From Nepenthes gracilis (lineage: Eukaryota > Streptophyta > Magnoliopsida > Caryophyllales > Nepenthaceae): 64,000 nt of DNA. Shown here in pieces: positions 23,165 through 35,343 of the stretch. A program made the translations under genes and the position numbers. The notes beneath the pieces were generated by a model. That model searched no databases and was not told where the DNA came from. It saw nothing but the letters and a program-made list of their open reading frames with translations. The number at the start of each line of letters is the position of its first letter. Position 1 is the first letter of the stretch. The stretch is taken from assembly GCA_033239525.1 (NCBI GenBank), contig BSYO01000036.1, forward strand, positions 3,742,126 through 3,806,125. Reading direction: 5' to 3'.

Positions 23165-24640
23165 CGAGTTATAATTATGGTATAATACCATAAAGAAAGA
23201 GATGAATTTCATGAGTTACAATGGAGTCTGAAATCTTATTGAATTGCCCAAAAGGGCAAAAGTCATAGGGTGTAAATTGATCTTTAAGACAAATAAAGAC
23301 TCATTAGGTAATATCAAAAGATATAAAGCGAGACTCGTTGGTAAGAGATATACTCAAAAAGATAGAATTGATTACACGGAGACTTTTTCTCCTATATCTA
23401 AAAAGGATTCTCTTTGCATTATTTTGACATTGGTTACTCATTTTGATATGAAATTATAACAAATGGATATGAAAATAATATTTCTAAATTGTGATCTAAA
23501 GGAAGAGGTTTATATGAAATAATCAAAAAGATTCTTCTCTAGTGATGGTGAGCAATTGGTATGTAAACTTAAAAAGTCCATATATAGATTGAAACAAGTC
23601 TCCCGTTAATGGTATTTAAAATTTGATGATGTTATCTCTTTATTTGGTTTTAAGAAAAATATTTTGGATCAATATATATACCAGAAGGTCAATAAAAATA
23701 AGATTTATTTTTTTATTTTATATGTGGGCAATATTTTACTTGCATCCAATGATAAGGGTTTGCTGTATGATGTGAAATAATTTCTCTCTGATAAATTTAA
23801 AATAAAAGATATGGGTGATGCATCTTATGTCATTAGTATCAATATACATCGAGACAGACCACGATGTGTTCTAGGTTTGTCTCAAGAGATTTATATCAAT
23901 AAATTTTTACAGAGATTTCGAATAAAAGATTGTTCACCAAGTGTAGCACTCATTGTGAAGGGTAATAGGTTCAATTTGAGCTAATGTCCAAAAAATAATT
24001 TTGAATGGGAACAGATGAAAAATATTTCTTATGCTTCCACTGTTGAAAGCTTGATGTATGCTCAGATTTGTACAAGACCTGACATCGCACTTGCAGTTGG
24101 AATGTTGAGAATATTAGAGTAATTCAGGTATGGAACACTGAAAAGCTACTAAGAAAGTGATGAGGTATCTCCAAGGTACCAAATAGTATATGCTTACATA
24201 TAGACGATCGATGATTTGAAAGTATTAGGGTACTCCGATTCAGACTTTGTTGGATGTGTTAATTCATGTAAATCAACATCTGGTTACATATTTATATTTG
24301 CCGGTAGAGCTATATCCTGACGGAGTGTAAAGTAGACCTTGATTGCTACTTCCACTATGGAAGTCGAGTTTGTTGTTTGTTTTGATGCTACAAAGTATGG
24401 TGTATGGATGAGAAATTTTATGTCTAGGCTTAGAGTGGTTGATTCCATCTCAATGCCATTAAAGATATATTACGATAATTCAGTTGCTATTTTTCTAGTT
24501 AAAAATAATAAAAGTAGCAATCGGAGTAAACTTATCGACATTCAATTTTTAGCAATAAAGGAATGTATTAAATGAAAGGAAATTGCTATTGAGCATTTTA
24601 GTACTTAATTGATGATCGCTGATCCTTTGACAAAGGCATG
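23165..24640 (+). pseudogene. Copia reverse transcriptase and RNase H, broken
   Basis: Reading the plus strand through stops gives GCKLIFKTNKDSLGNIKRYK, RIDYTETFSPISK, MDMKIIFLNCDLKEEVYM and YVGNILLASND, where active elements have YVDD. RNase H follows: YSDSDFVGC, STSGYIFIF, ATSTMEVEFV and YYDNSVAIFL, ending near ADPLTKA. The RT catalytic pair is lost. Confidence 0.88.
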
Positions 24641-25009
24641 TCACTATTGAGGTTCAAGAATCTTGTAATAAAAATTGGACTAAGTTTTATTTTGTAATTT
24701 TCATTGTATGGACAATGATATTTAATAAAATTCCTATTTATTTGTTGTGATATTTTTTAAAATTTTGTGTACACATTGGTTGATTTGAAAATATCATTAA
24801 TTGTTGGACAAAGAATAAATATAATATTTATTCATAAAGTAACGTTACAATATTCGAATATATTTTGAGAAATATAATATATTGTAATACATAGAAGATA
24901 TTCTTCATTATTAGAGGATATATCGCCATGATTCATGTATTTATTTCTTAAAATTGAGGTTTGATGAATTTGGTTATCACATTAAGAAAATATGGATCAA
25001 GTGAGAGAG

Positions 25010-25390
25010 TATTGACGCTTCAGTTTTCCAGCTTCAGTTTACAATTGAAGGCTGCTGAAATTCCATCTCTTCATTTGCTGCTTTGAAATTGAAACATTAG
25101 TGGTTCACGATAGTTGATATTTATTCATTGATTATCTCCATTAATCTTCTTCTTTTGTCATGCCAATTGAGATAGTTGATAGAATTATCTTATATAATTG
25201 ACTTCGGTTTTACCCCTGGGCATATTATCCTCTTGAGTTACACTATCAATTGAGGGAAAAAGCAGTGCCTGGAAGCACACAGCTACAAAATCAGATTCGA
25301 ATAAAAACAGAGAAAAGGAAATGGTTGGAGGTCAGTACACAATTCTTATTTCTGTTTTCGTGGTTGTTTATGCTGCATAAAATGCTATAA
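25010..25390 (+). repeat. 3' LTR of the Copia element in YUCCA copy 1
   Basis: 381 bases. It begins TATTGACGCTT (degraded TGTCGACGCTT) after a purine tract and ends just before the TSD GAGAT. Confidence 0.9.
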
Positions 25391-26037
25391 GAGATAGGTC
25401 TGGCGGGCAGAGGATTCTAGTGGCTTGCTGTGGCAATTCTATCATGGAAATTTCTCTGGACCTCTGCTACCACAATGCAACGCCATTCATGGTTTTTCGA
25501 TGTTCTGTACGCAGAGTTTCTATCATGGAACTATAATTGAGAACGATTTTCCCTAGTAGAAGGGGACTTTCTTTTAAAAATGTATCTTTGAACGTTTATT
25601 TTCTTTCATATCTTTACTGTGCGAATTATCTCGCTAGAATCTTACTCCCCTCCCCCACTGAACAGTTTCATATTTTGCCAAAGGAAGTTCTTGGGAAGTC
25701 GACATTTGAATCGGCAGCTTAGATGATGAAGTGGTTTCCACTCTGGCTCGTCGATAGGATACTGGTTTCCATGGCAAACATGGTGTTCGGAAACACAGAA
25801 AAGTACGGTCTCAAAAGGCCAACTGAAGGGCCTCTGCAGCTGAAGAACAGTGATGGAAAAACTCCAGTTTTGGATCTTGGAACGATGGAGAAAATCAAAT
25901 CTGGAGAGATTAAGCTTGTCCCATGAATCAAGAGGTTTTCTCGAGGCAGAGTAGAGCTCGTCAATGGCGAAATCGTTGATACAGATTCCGTTGTTCTCGC
26001 CGCAGGTAACCGTAGCAATGTTCCTTCATGGCTCAAG

Positions 26038-26330
26038 ATGAGATACACGTTGAATTATTTGATAGTTGATTAGGTTAGGATTCTCTTAGATTCTCGAAGC
26101 TCTTTCTTCCAGCAAACTCTGTTTCTCTCAATCATTTTTTAATCATCTATGAATTTGGGTCTTGACAGATACAATTATTTTATTAATCTCTGAACTTTTC
26201 AGAATTTTTCTACAAGTTTCCCTGTGGATCATGTTAAAGGTCAATGCATTTTCGACATTTTAAATATTCTCTCAGCTGAATGATTGATCATTTGTTATTG
26301 CTATAGAAAAACAGGGGATCAAAGTTACTT
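26038..26330 (+). other. Intron 2 remnant of YUCCA copy 1
   Basis: 26040-26180 matches 57962-58099 of copy 2 (TAGGTTAGGATTCTC, TTCCAGCAAACTCTG, AATCATTTTTT and GAATTTGGG shared). The exon expected next, encoding the conserved C-terminal GF..KGLSG part of YUCCA proteins, is not present before the next repeat. Confidence 0.65.
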
Positions 26331-26800
26331 AAAAAAATTCTTTTTCATATAGGAAAGAATTTTTCTACTCATTTTTCTCATTCCTCTCGAAGCCCATGCC
26401 CTTCCCCAAACAACCCCTTAGCCGCCTTTGACCTGCCCCCTCTCGATTCACCTCTATCAAACAAATCCCTCCTCATCGTGCTGTCGGACGATTTTCCCCA
26501 ACCGATTCATGCACTGCAGCACTTACTCCGGCCAATCCACTTCTCGTAAGTTTTGGGTGGTGCAAAACTTGACTGAAACCAGAGGGAGAGAGAGAACGAA
26601 GAGAAAGAGAACGAACAGTGAGAGAAGCGATCGAAGGGGAAGAAGAAAAGAGGGGCAAATTAATAGTTACTGCACTGTCGACGGTACCCGCCGTCGCCAC
26701 CGCCGTCGCCGGAGTTATGCCGAGTAAATTCAAGGCAAGTGATACTTCCTATTTTATCGATTTATTTGCAAGTGACTCTCCATACTTCATCTATTTTCTC
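26331..26800. other. Unassigned GC-richer stretch
   Basis: It contains a purine-rich tract (26575-26660) and a CGCCGTCGCC-type tract. ORFs on both strands here are low-complexity and match no family. It may belong to the LTR on its right, but I cannot align it. Confidence 0.4.
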
Positions 26801-26849
26801 CACTGCAAGTCTTTTCCTCGCTTCTTTACTTGCGTTACGAGTGATTCGC

Positions 26850-26885
<36 letters not shown>

Positions 26886-27896
26886 CGATCAAAATCGGTG
26901 AATAAACCACGTTTTTTATGAAAAATCTTATTAATAGTGTGAAAAGGACGTGCTGAATCGCCGACGGGCGAAGAGAAACAAGGGCAACGGCAGAGAAGGG
27001 CAAAGGAGGAGGGAGAAATAAAAGAGGGGAGGGAAAGTAAGGGAAATGAAGATTCGGGAAGGAGATTGAGGTGGAGAGAGAGAGAGAGAGAGAGGGGGGG
27101 AATTATTATATTTATATATATTATATATAAGATATAATTATATATATTAATATATTATATTATATTAAATATATATTAAAGTATGTATATTATGTTATAT
27201 ATATCTATTAAAATATGTATATTATATATGAAGTATATTAATATAATATAATATAATATAATATAATATATATATTAGTAAGTTATATTTATATATTATA
27301 TTAATGAAATGTTAAAATGTATTTTTATTTAATTGATTTTGAAATGTCAGATTGTGTTTGATTGTGGTATAATTGAGTGTAACTTTGATATTTAATGATT
27401 ATATGAGTGAGATTGACAAAAATTAGAATATTGATAATAGTAAACTAGCATTGTACTGGGTCAACAATATGATCACATATAGGTAGACGTTGTAACATTA
27501 GAGAATTTGAGCTAGTTTTAGTCTAGTTTTGAAACTCGATAATTAGAAGCATCATTAAAAGTTATGGAATCTATGAGGTTATCGACCAATAGAAATTAGG
27601 TAGACGGATACTTGATGGGTTCTTGATACTTTCCATCTTTCCTTATGATAATATTATTTGTGTTATTTTGATCACATGTATCTTTAAATTTGTTAAATTC
27701 TTTCACGTATACATTTGGATATATATGTATTATTGGCTTCCTACGGATAGGGTGAAGGAGAGAAATTTTATCAATAAATAAATTAATTTGTTTATTTATT
27801 ATTATATTATTATTTTATTAATATTATATTGTTAGTGTTACTTTGGTGGTACTAAATTAAATAATATAATCGATTGAAAATACCAGGGTATTACAT
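26800..27896 (-). mobile_element. Partial Ty3/gypsy LTR
   Basis: On the minus strand it begins TGTAATACCCTGG at 27896. It continues through an AT-rich block and then a CT-rich leader (27060-27110), the same order as the LTR at 35344-38400 (TGTAATATCCCAGG). The left end is not recognised. GA runs lie at 26853-26880 and 27073-27098, and TA-rich repeats at 27110-27300. Confidence 0.6.
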
Positions 27897-27921
27897 AGAA
27901 GCCGTATATCACTGCAGTTTT

Positions 27922-28684
27922 TGTTGGGACTCGAACCACTTATTTGAACCGTGAGAAAATAATTAACAATGCATAACAAGAAAATAATAATCACAAGTAA
28001 TGAAAAATGTACGATTTTACATAGAAAATCATTTTTAGAATGAGAGAAAAAAACTATGGATGATACGTCTGAAATATATTTACTATATAATAAATTCGGT
28101 TATAAAAACACAATAAATATAAGGATATAATACCATATAACAAATAAGTCTTAATAATAATAAGTATAAGACAAAAGAGTAAAAATATGACCAATAAAAC
28201 GTTCTCATTAATTTTAAGAATAACATATCTAATATCGGTGAAGAGTGGAACACTATTCGAAACTTACTCAAATATTCAAACTTTCTTCTTCTCCCTTTTT
28301 TCCTCACTTTCTCTTCTTTTTTCACTGTATCGGTGTTCTAGGTCTCAGAAATAATAAAGTGAGTAACCCTAAAACGTATCAAATGTATTTATATTAAAAT
28401 TGTATTTGAGCGATCGTCCGGTGCACATCGAGCGTGTATACTGTACTCATTCCTTGCATGTGTTGGGCGTTTATCAATTGGGAAATCACGCTTGTGCATC
28501 CCTCCGGCATTCCTCAGGTGCCTTTCAATCTGGAAAGGATGCTCATGTGCGAGTCAGCCACCGGTCACATACCAATCTGCAATTTTTTAAAATCAGTATA
28601 TTACACGTGCGTACTCGTGCGAGCCACCGAATGACACGTCAAATAGATATAAGACCCACACGGGTGTGATTTATAACCCCAATA
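27922..28684 (-). repeat. 3' LTR of the split Copia element
   Basis: Plus strand starts TGTTGGGACTCGAAC and ends AACCCCAATA, probably a mutated CCCCAACA. The right half (28400-28670) is GC-rich with several CGTGCG-, GAGCG- and GTGCGAG-type modules. Confidence 0.8.
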
Positions 28685-28689
28685 AACTT

Positions 28690-29040
28690 TTACCCATGAC
28701 CGTGTGGGAGCAATCATTATCTTGGCAATAGTTTAGCAAGTTTCAAACTTCCCATTCTATATTACTTTGGTCATTATGTCCAATTCATTCTTCTCGATCT
28801 TGACCTTGTTAAGTATTAATAATTTCTAGTTAACAATATCTTGCACCCAATGATATCTCACATTAATGTACTTAGATCTGAAATGAATTGACAAGTTTCT
28901 ACAAACTTGGATTGCGTTTTGATTATCATAAAGTCGTACATATCGCTCTTACTTAAAGTCGAGTTTATGGATGAACTTCTTCATCTACAATATCTCCTTA
29001 CTTGGATTGTACTTTAATTATGGTCAGCCTGATCACATGA
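28690..29040 (-). pseudogene. Copia RNase H C-terminal remnant
   Basis: Minus strand gives MKKFIHKLDFK, ERYVRLYDNQNAIQVCRNLS, HFRSKYINVRYHWVQDIV and IMTKVIQNGKFETC with frame slips. This is the end of Copia RNase H: the Y/C-D-x-Q-x-A-I block, the HIDVRYH block and the terminal TK....KF block. Upstream RT and RNase H are missing at the junction with the gypsy element. Confidence 0.83.
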
Positions 29041-29049
29041 TTAAGGTCC

Positions 29050-29660
29050 TCATTCATTGAGGCAAACGATAAGGAAGCCAAGTGCTTCGGGACGAGCTTT
29101 TATGGTCACTACTTAAGATGCGGATATATCGCCTACGGTGATTGAAGGTAAACTTACTATTTTTGGAACTTCAACTCATGTACTTTTGAATTTGGGGTCT
29201 ACAAATTTGTTTGTATCTTCAAAATTTGTGCAATATTTGATGTCACCCCTAGGGATTAATGATTTTGTATTAATTATGTCTACACCTATGGGATCGGCTT
29301 TGGTTACATATATTGTGTACCCTAGGTGTGTTGTTTAGGTTAATAGGTTAAAATTAGTAGTAAATTTGATTTTACTAGACATGCAGAATTTTGAAATAAT
29401 ATTAGGTATGGATTAGTTAGTAAGTTATCATGTTAGTGTCAATTATTTCCATAAGTGGGCCTATTTTGTAATTCCAGTATGTTAATCATTTTATTTTCAA
29501 AGAGTAATGTATAAACAATCTCCCTATATGATTTCGACTTTGCATACTCGTCATTTGATGGAAAGTGGATGTCAAGTCTATTTGACTTATGTGAGTATGA
29601 TTGGAAATCATAATGTTTTAGTAAGGGACATACCAGTGGAATGCGAGTTTGATGATATTT
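29050..29660 (+). pseudogene. Gypsy protease region, broken
   Basis: PTVIEGKLTIFGTSTHVLL leads to NLGSTNLFVSSKF, where the active site D-S-G-S/T has become N-L-G-S. Further on come VNLILLDMQNFEIILGMD, HTRHLMESGCQVYL and EFDDIF. The D to N change and the stops make it inactive. Confidence 0.85.
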
Positions 29661-29664
29661 TTTA

Positions 29665-30890
29665 AAAAAAATTTATTGGGGCTATTATCAAATCGAAAAA
29701 TTAAATTTGAAATTGAGATCGTGCCTGGAACGGCACCTATATTGAAGACCCCTTATTGAATGGCACCATCGGAACTTAAGAAGTTGAAACCACAATTGTA
29801 AGAGCTATTGGAAAAGGGTTTCATCCAGCAAAGTATGTCTCCATGGGTTGCCTCGGTACTGTTTGTAAAGAAGGATAGATTTATGTGGCTGTATATTGAT
29901 TATCGAGAGCTGAATAAGATTACCATCAAGAACAAGTATCCATTATCGATGATTGATGACTTATTTGATCAATTGTAAGGGGCCCAAATATTTTTGAAGA
30001 TTGATATTCGTTCAAGCTATCACCACTTGAGGATTAAGAAGGAAAATGTAGCGAAGATGATTTTTTGAAGGAAGTATGGGTATTATGAGATTTTAGTTAT
30101 ACCATTTGGATTGACTAACGCCTTACAGTTTTCATGAATTTGATGAATCAGGTGTTCTAACTCTATCTTGACAAGTTCGTGGCAATATTCATCAATGATA
30201 TATTGATATACTCGATGAGCTATGATGAGAATGATATGCATTTGAGAATTGCAGTCTAAACATTTCGAGAAATAAGTCTATATGCTAAGTTAAAGAAGTG
30301 TAAATTTTAGCTCGAAAAAGTCATATTTTTGGCTCACGTCATTCCCAATAGAAGCATTTCGGTTGATCCAAATAAAGTTAAAGTAGTAATTAATTAGAGT
30401 CGACCGATAATAATGACTGAAGTCAAGAGTTTATTGGGAATGATAGGCTACTACCGAAGGTTTGCGAAGAAGTTTTTCAAAATTGCCATGCTGTTAACCC
30501 GATTAACGCAGAAGGAAGCCAAATTTGATTGGAAGAAAGATTGTGAAAGAAGTTTCCATGAGTTGAAGGATTGTTTAATGACCACCGCTATTTTGACTAT
30601 TCTCAAAGGATCTGAAGGGTTTGTAATATATTGCGATGCGTCTAAGGTCAAAATTGGGTGTGGTCAATTATGGGTTGAGGTAATTGAAAAGACATGAGTG
30701 AAATTATCCGACACAGGATTTAGAGTTGGCAGCCGTAATTTTTGCATTGATGATTTTGAGATATTATTTGTACAGACAAAAAGTTTTAGTGTACTTGGAC
30801 CACAAAAGCTTCAAATATCTATTCTGCCAGAAGTAATTGAATATAAGATAGCGGAGATGGATGGACTTCTTAAAAAATTATAATTGTGAA
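29665..30890 (+). pseudogene. Gypsy reverse transcriptase and RNase H, broken
   Basis: The RT blocks [37 protein letters not shown] and FLKIDIRSSYHHLRIK are well kept. The catalytic block reads FINDILIYS (FIDD expected). The LLGMIGYYRRFAKKF connection and RNase H start FVIYCDASKVKIGCG follow. Several stops and frameshifts (near 29940, 30068, 30258) break the frame. Confidence 0.9.
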
Positions 30891-30899
30891 ATTCAATAT

Positions 30900-32450
30900 T
30901 AATCGAAAAAAGCTAATAATGTGGCGGATACATTAAGTTATCGAACAACGAGTTTTATGACTCATTTGAGAATTAATGATATGAAAATATTGGAGTGCAT
31001 GAGGCGATGTGATATTAAAAGACATTTTCAATGCAATCGGATGATATTATAATATTTCTAGGTGCAATTGGAGATCTTGGATAAAATTAAATGAGCTCAA
31101 ATGGATGATACATTCTTGGTAGATGTTGCTAGAGATATTTTTAGTAAAAAGGCTGATGATGTCTTAAGGTTTCAAGAATGGATGCGTGTGCCGAATATTA
31201 GAAAATTAAAAGAAGAAATTATAAATGAAGCTCGTCGATCGAAATATACTATCCACCCAGGTATTAACAAGATGTATGAAGACTTGATGATGTTTTTGTA
31301 GAGAAATATGAAAAGAGAAATTCCGGCATATGTGGAAAAATGTTTGATTTGCTAATAGTTGAAGGCCAAGCATAAGGAACCACCTAGTCTATTATAACTT
31401 ATGCCGACTCCAAGTTGAAAATGAAAAGATATAACGATGAATTTTGTGATACGTTTGCTAAGGATACTGAGGAACCATGATATAGTTTGGGTGATCATTG
31501 ATCAATTCATTAAGTCAGCTCATTTTATTGTCGTGCGAATGATGTTATCTAAAGATTGGCTAGCTAGATTATACAATTATGAGGTGATTAGATTATACGA
31601 TCTGCTAACTTCTATTGTGTTTGATAAAAATCTGATATTTATCTCTAAATTTTAGAAAAGTTTGTATCGAAAATTCAAGACTAATTTAAAATTCAGTACA
31701 ATTTATCATCCTCAAACATATAAACAATTGGAATGAACAACTCAGATTTTGGAAAACATATAAGAGTTTTGATTTTGGCGATGAAAGGTAATTGAAATGA
31801 TCAGTTAGAATTAGGTGAATTTATATATAATAACGGTTATCAAACAATCATTGGTATGACCCCATTTAAGACTTTGTATAGGAGAAAATATCACTCTCTG
31901 AATCATTGGGAGGAGATCGGGGATAGAAGACTATTGGGACCATAAGTTATTTAAGAGACATCTGACAAGATCTGTTTAGTTCATGAAAGGTTGAAAGTTA
32001 CACAAAGTTGACAAAAAAGTTATATTGATTGGAGTAGATCAGAATTAAATTTGATGTTGGGGACTACATATTTTTAATGATATCTCCATTGAAGGGAATC
32101 TCAAGGTTTGGGATCAAAGAAAAAGTAAAGTTGAGGTTTATTGGACCATTCGAAATTCTAAAGAAGAACGGTGAAATAGCTTACAGATTGGCTCTACCTT
32201 TGAACTTGGGAGATGTGCACAATGTATTCCACATGTCAATATTAAGAAAGTATGTGTATGATCCGACACACATTATTGAATACAAGCCATTGAGGTTTAA
32301 CGAAGACTTGACGTATATTGAGGAACTAGTTCAGATTTTGGGTAGAAGAAATCAAATGCTTCGGATAAAGGTAATTCTATTGATAAATGTTTTATGGATG
32401 AGCCATTCATTCAAAGAGGCCACATGGAAAAGAGAAGACGAGATCTGAAA
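30900..32450 (+). pseudogene. Gypsy integrase and chromodomain-like tail, broken
   Basis: The zinc-binding part shows YTIHPGINKMYEDL and VEKCLIC near 31240-31350. The catalytic core shows HDIVWVIIDQFIKSAHFI and PQTYKQLE-like sequence near 31710. The C-terminal end (32077-32448) shows VKLRFIGPFEILKK, LGDVHNVFHMSILRKYVYD and a degenerate chromodomain ending FKEATWKREDEI. This arrangement is typical of Tekay/Del chromoviruses, where the tail targets integration to marked chromatin. Confidence 0.87.
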
Positions 32451-32524
32451 AAAGTACTCACGTTAGTTTCTTCCTTGAAGTATGTAAAATTTCTATAATG
32501 AAATTTTTATAAGGAGGGAAGGAA

Positions 32525-34432
32525 TGTAAGGCTCGAGTCTGAAAATTATTACAAGCTTGAGTAATTAATTTGATATAATTAAAATTGAGGTTAAAGAATA
32601 TAAAAAATTGGGTTAAAAGTCAAATTTGGATCAGATTACATTAAGTTGAGGGATGCCTGATTGGCACTCGACATACACTCGTGTGTGGAAAGGCAGAACG
32701 CACCGCGCCTAAGGGATGCCTGATAGGTGTCTAAGCATGCACTGGTAGAATGTACACATTCAATGTACGCCTAAGAGACGCTTAAGCGTGCTATGGTAGT
32801 AAGTCTCTGCTCGAGGTTTGCCCGAGGCAGCGCTTGTGTGCTATAGTGTTAAGGCATGGCACCTGACGTGCGTCTGACCAACACTCGATTGTCACTCAGT
32901 ATTTATATGAAAACCCAGTTGATTTCTGCTATTTTTCATAGAATTTTCAAGAGAGGAGAGAGAAGGAGAGGAGGAGAAGAGAGATAATGAGAGAGAGAAA
33001 GCCTTAGAAGCTCAACTAAGTGCATCCAAGCTAGAATTTTAGTAATTTAGAGTCAATACAAGTACATTCCGAGTATTTTTTCTCTTGTTGTTCTTTGCTA
33101 AATTTTTTGAGCATTTCTTATTCCAATACTTATGCATATTATGATTTCGAAGTTTTGATACTATTGTTTAAGATGCAAATGTTATTCTCTTTATTTTGTT
33201 GTAAAAATATATAAAATTTATATCTAAATTCAAGTACATAGTATACTTGGCTAAAAATTTACAAAAATATGTGAAAAACTCTATAATTATGTGAAGTAAT
33301 TATGAGCTATTTTTTAGGATGTGAAAATTATAAATTATGAAGAAAAGTATAAAATTTTTTTAAACATATTTATTGGACCATGGTTATATTTAAGTAGGTC
33401 GTATATTATGGTATACTTTAATATATTATATTGGTATATTGAAAAACCTATCATTTACGGGTGATAAGTAGTGTTCAGCCCCATTTATAAGATTATATAT
33501 TTGATGGCTCACCTACGAGTCCTAAATATTAGCATACGGTCTTTGGTTGTGTGGAAATAAATATAAGTCGAATTTCAGCTATCTGCTTCTTAAGTCGAAT
33601 TTCAGCTATCTGCTTTTTTAGTCGATAAGGCCTACTAGCCCTTGGTCCCTAAGAAAAATTAGTATTTAGCATGTTTTGATGATAAAAACTGATTAAAAGT
33701 ATAAAAAGAATTTTGAAAAAGCATGATTTGAATTTTCTGCATAAGTATTATAAAAATTTCATATCATTACATCAGATCATAATCCATTGTCCTACTGATA
33801 TATTTTTTAATACAAATTTTATATAATTAATTGCTAAATTATATACTTTATTGAGTTTTTGGCTCACTCCTTACATATATTTTGCTAACCTCTTCAGATA
33901 AGAGGCTCAGATACATGCAGGACGAGCAAGATTGATCGATAAGCTGTTATGAAGAGTTTAAACTGAAATATAAGATGTTTAAATGTCGTATTTCAGTTTT
34001 CGAACAATAATTTAATGTTTTTGTTGTTATATAGTGGTCTATATATAATTGGGATGAATGTTGATATTTTTGGTATTATGTGATATAGTTTAAGCTTATT
34101 GATCATGGTTTGTAGTCGAGGTGTTGGCTGTCCGATAGTTGTTAGCGATGAAAGTTTAGTTTCTATGAAAATTTGTATTACTCTGATTTTATTATTGGAC
34201 AGGTATAATTCCTTACGTAAGGTTTGACTTCATGATTTATGTCAGTGTCAGAGACACATAATAACGTGACACTTATTTGGATCATTTGCATGGTATATTT
34301 TATTTTATTATGGTCAGTTAAGGTATTAATAAAAAGTTTACGCCCAAGTGTCAATTATATGGATAAATGGTTAATTAATAATAATTGGATAATTATTTAT
34401 AACGAGATCGAGATTTGGGAAGTGACCCGACA
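32525..34432 (+). repeat. 3' LTR of the nested gypsy element
   Basis: Starts TGTAAGGCTCGAG after a purine tract and ends GACCCGACA. GC-rich modules with ACTCG, GCGCC and GCTCGAG cores (32640-32885) precede the TATTTATATGA TATA-like site at about 32901. A GA-rich leader (32950-33000) follows. The flanking TSD cannot be checked because the 5' LTR is gone. Confidence 0.82.
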
Positions 34433-34790
34433 GGACCTTGGTTGTAGGTTGTTGTTATCGGTTTTCAAATAAAAAACTCACTTGTTTTTCATAGCTCATT
34501 TGCCCTTAGGCAATTTAGTTAGCTCGAATGTGTGGTTTTCCTGCAATGACTTTATTTCATCTTGCATGACCTCTATCCACTTCGAATTGTGCTCATTCTT
34601 CATAACTTCATCAAAGCTTTTAGGTTCTCCGCTGTTGGTAAGCAATATGTACTCATTAACTGATAGGCAAGTAGAGGGTCTTTGATCTCTCATAGATCAT
34701 CTAAGTGAAACGGTCTCAGCGGGTTCAATAACATAAGGAACAACGTCATCTTCATTTGCATAATCTTCTCCATCAACCATGGGAGTCCCA
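34433..34790 (-). pseudogene. Copia reverse transcriptase N-terminal remnant
   Basis: Minus strand encodes STCLSVNEYILLTNSGEPKS, FDEVMKNEHNSKWIEVMQDE, IKSLQENHTFELTKLPKGK and KNK.VFYLKTDNNNLQPR, the canonical start of Copia RT. It stops precisely at the gypsy LTR end, and the remainder of RT is absent. Confidence 0.88.
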
Positions 34791-34889
34791 GGGTTTTCTT
34801 TTCCTTCAGCATTAACTTGATCACCGTCTTCATTACGAACAGGTACTAGTATCAAGGATTCAATATTCATATCACAATACCAGCTATTG

Positions 34890-35343
34890 TCGTTGTTGGG
34901 AATGGCCTTTTTTGCTTTGCCGATTTTTCAATTGTCTCATCCTGACAAACACAACATCGATTGATCGAACAAATTTCTTTCCTATCGGATCGTAGAACCA
35001 ACATCCCAACTCATCTTCCTCATAACCGAGAAAGATGCACTGTCATGTCTTCGACTCTAACTAATACCTCTCGTCATTGTGGATGTGAACAAAGAACTTG
35101 CACCTGTATACGTACAAGTGGTCGTAGGACACCTCCTTTCCGGACTACTCCTTTTCTAGCACTTTTCCATTCAATAGATCATTTAGTGATAGGTTTATTA
35201 TGTGAGCCACGGCATTCAAGACTTCCCCCAAAATGAACCAGGGTGCTTCGCCTCTAAAAGCATACGACGAACTTTCTTAATCAGTATCTTATTTATTCAT
35301 TCAGCCGCGCCATTTAATTGCATTGTTTTTGATGGAGTCCTTT
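34890..35343 (-). pseudogene. Copia integrase, C-terminal half
   Basis: Minus strand reads TPSKTMQLNGAAE, then NKILIKKVRRMLLEAK, YRCKFFVHIHNDERY, QCIFLGYEEDELGCWFYDP and FVRSIDVVF. It continues the integrase core at 38401-38470 across the intervening solo LTR. Confidence 0.87.

Larger units (their letters stand above)
19072..25390 (+). mobile_element. Copia LTR retrotransposon inserted in YUCCA copy 1
   Basis: LTRs 19072-19438 and 25010-25390 flank gag, integrase, reverse transcriptase and RNase H in Copia order on the plus strand. The TSD is GAGAT (19067-19071 and 25391-25395). The PBS TGGTATCAGAGCC starts at 19441. The purine tract AAGTGAGAGAG ends right before the 3' LTR. Every coding domain has stops. 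The protease active site has been lost and the RT motif is YVGN, so the copy is not autonomous. Confidence 0.93.
18491..26037 (+). pseudogene. YUCCA-like flavin monooxygenase, copy 1, disrupted
   Basis: Exon 1 (18491-19071, continued at 25396-~25515) and exon 2 (25666-26037) encode a YUCCA-type flavin monooxygenase. Active members of this family convert indole-3-pyruvate to auxin. Visible features are the FAD-binding [14 protein letters not shown] (near residue 35), FIILERANC, and in exon 2 [24 protein letters not shown] and [21 protein letters not shown] Copia element (19072-25390) splits exon 1 within the ITNQEI codons. Further damage: a small deletion and frameshift around 18810-18830, a frameshift around 18965, the NADPH motif GCGNSG changed to ACCGNS-like, stops in exon 2 (TAG near 25720, TGA near 25924), and the exon 2 donor changed from GT to AT at 26038. 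The last exon was not found. This is a clear pseudogene. Confidence 0.93.
29045..34432 (+). mobile_element. Ty3/gypsy chromovirus, 5'-truncated, inside Copia
   Basis: The plus strand has protease, reverse transcriptase, RNase H, integrase and a C-terminal chromodomain-like tail, then a purine tract (AAGGAGGGAAGGA) and a 3' LTR. The 5' LTR, PBS and most of gag are missing at ~29045, together with the Copia RT segment expected there. A deletion at this junction is therefore likely. The right junction is sharp: Copia RT sequence starts at 34433. Confidence 0.87.

Noticed and set aside
26428..26733. Overlapping ORFs with Arg/Glu- and Ser-rich products as a host gene
   Set aside because: Low-complexity purine tract and GCC repeats, no domain, flanked by LTR DNA.
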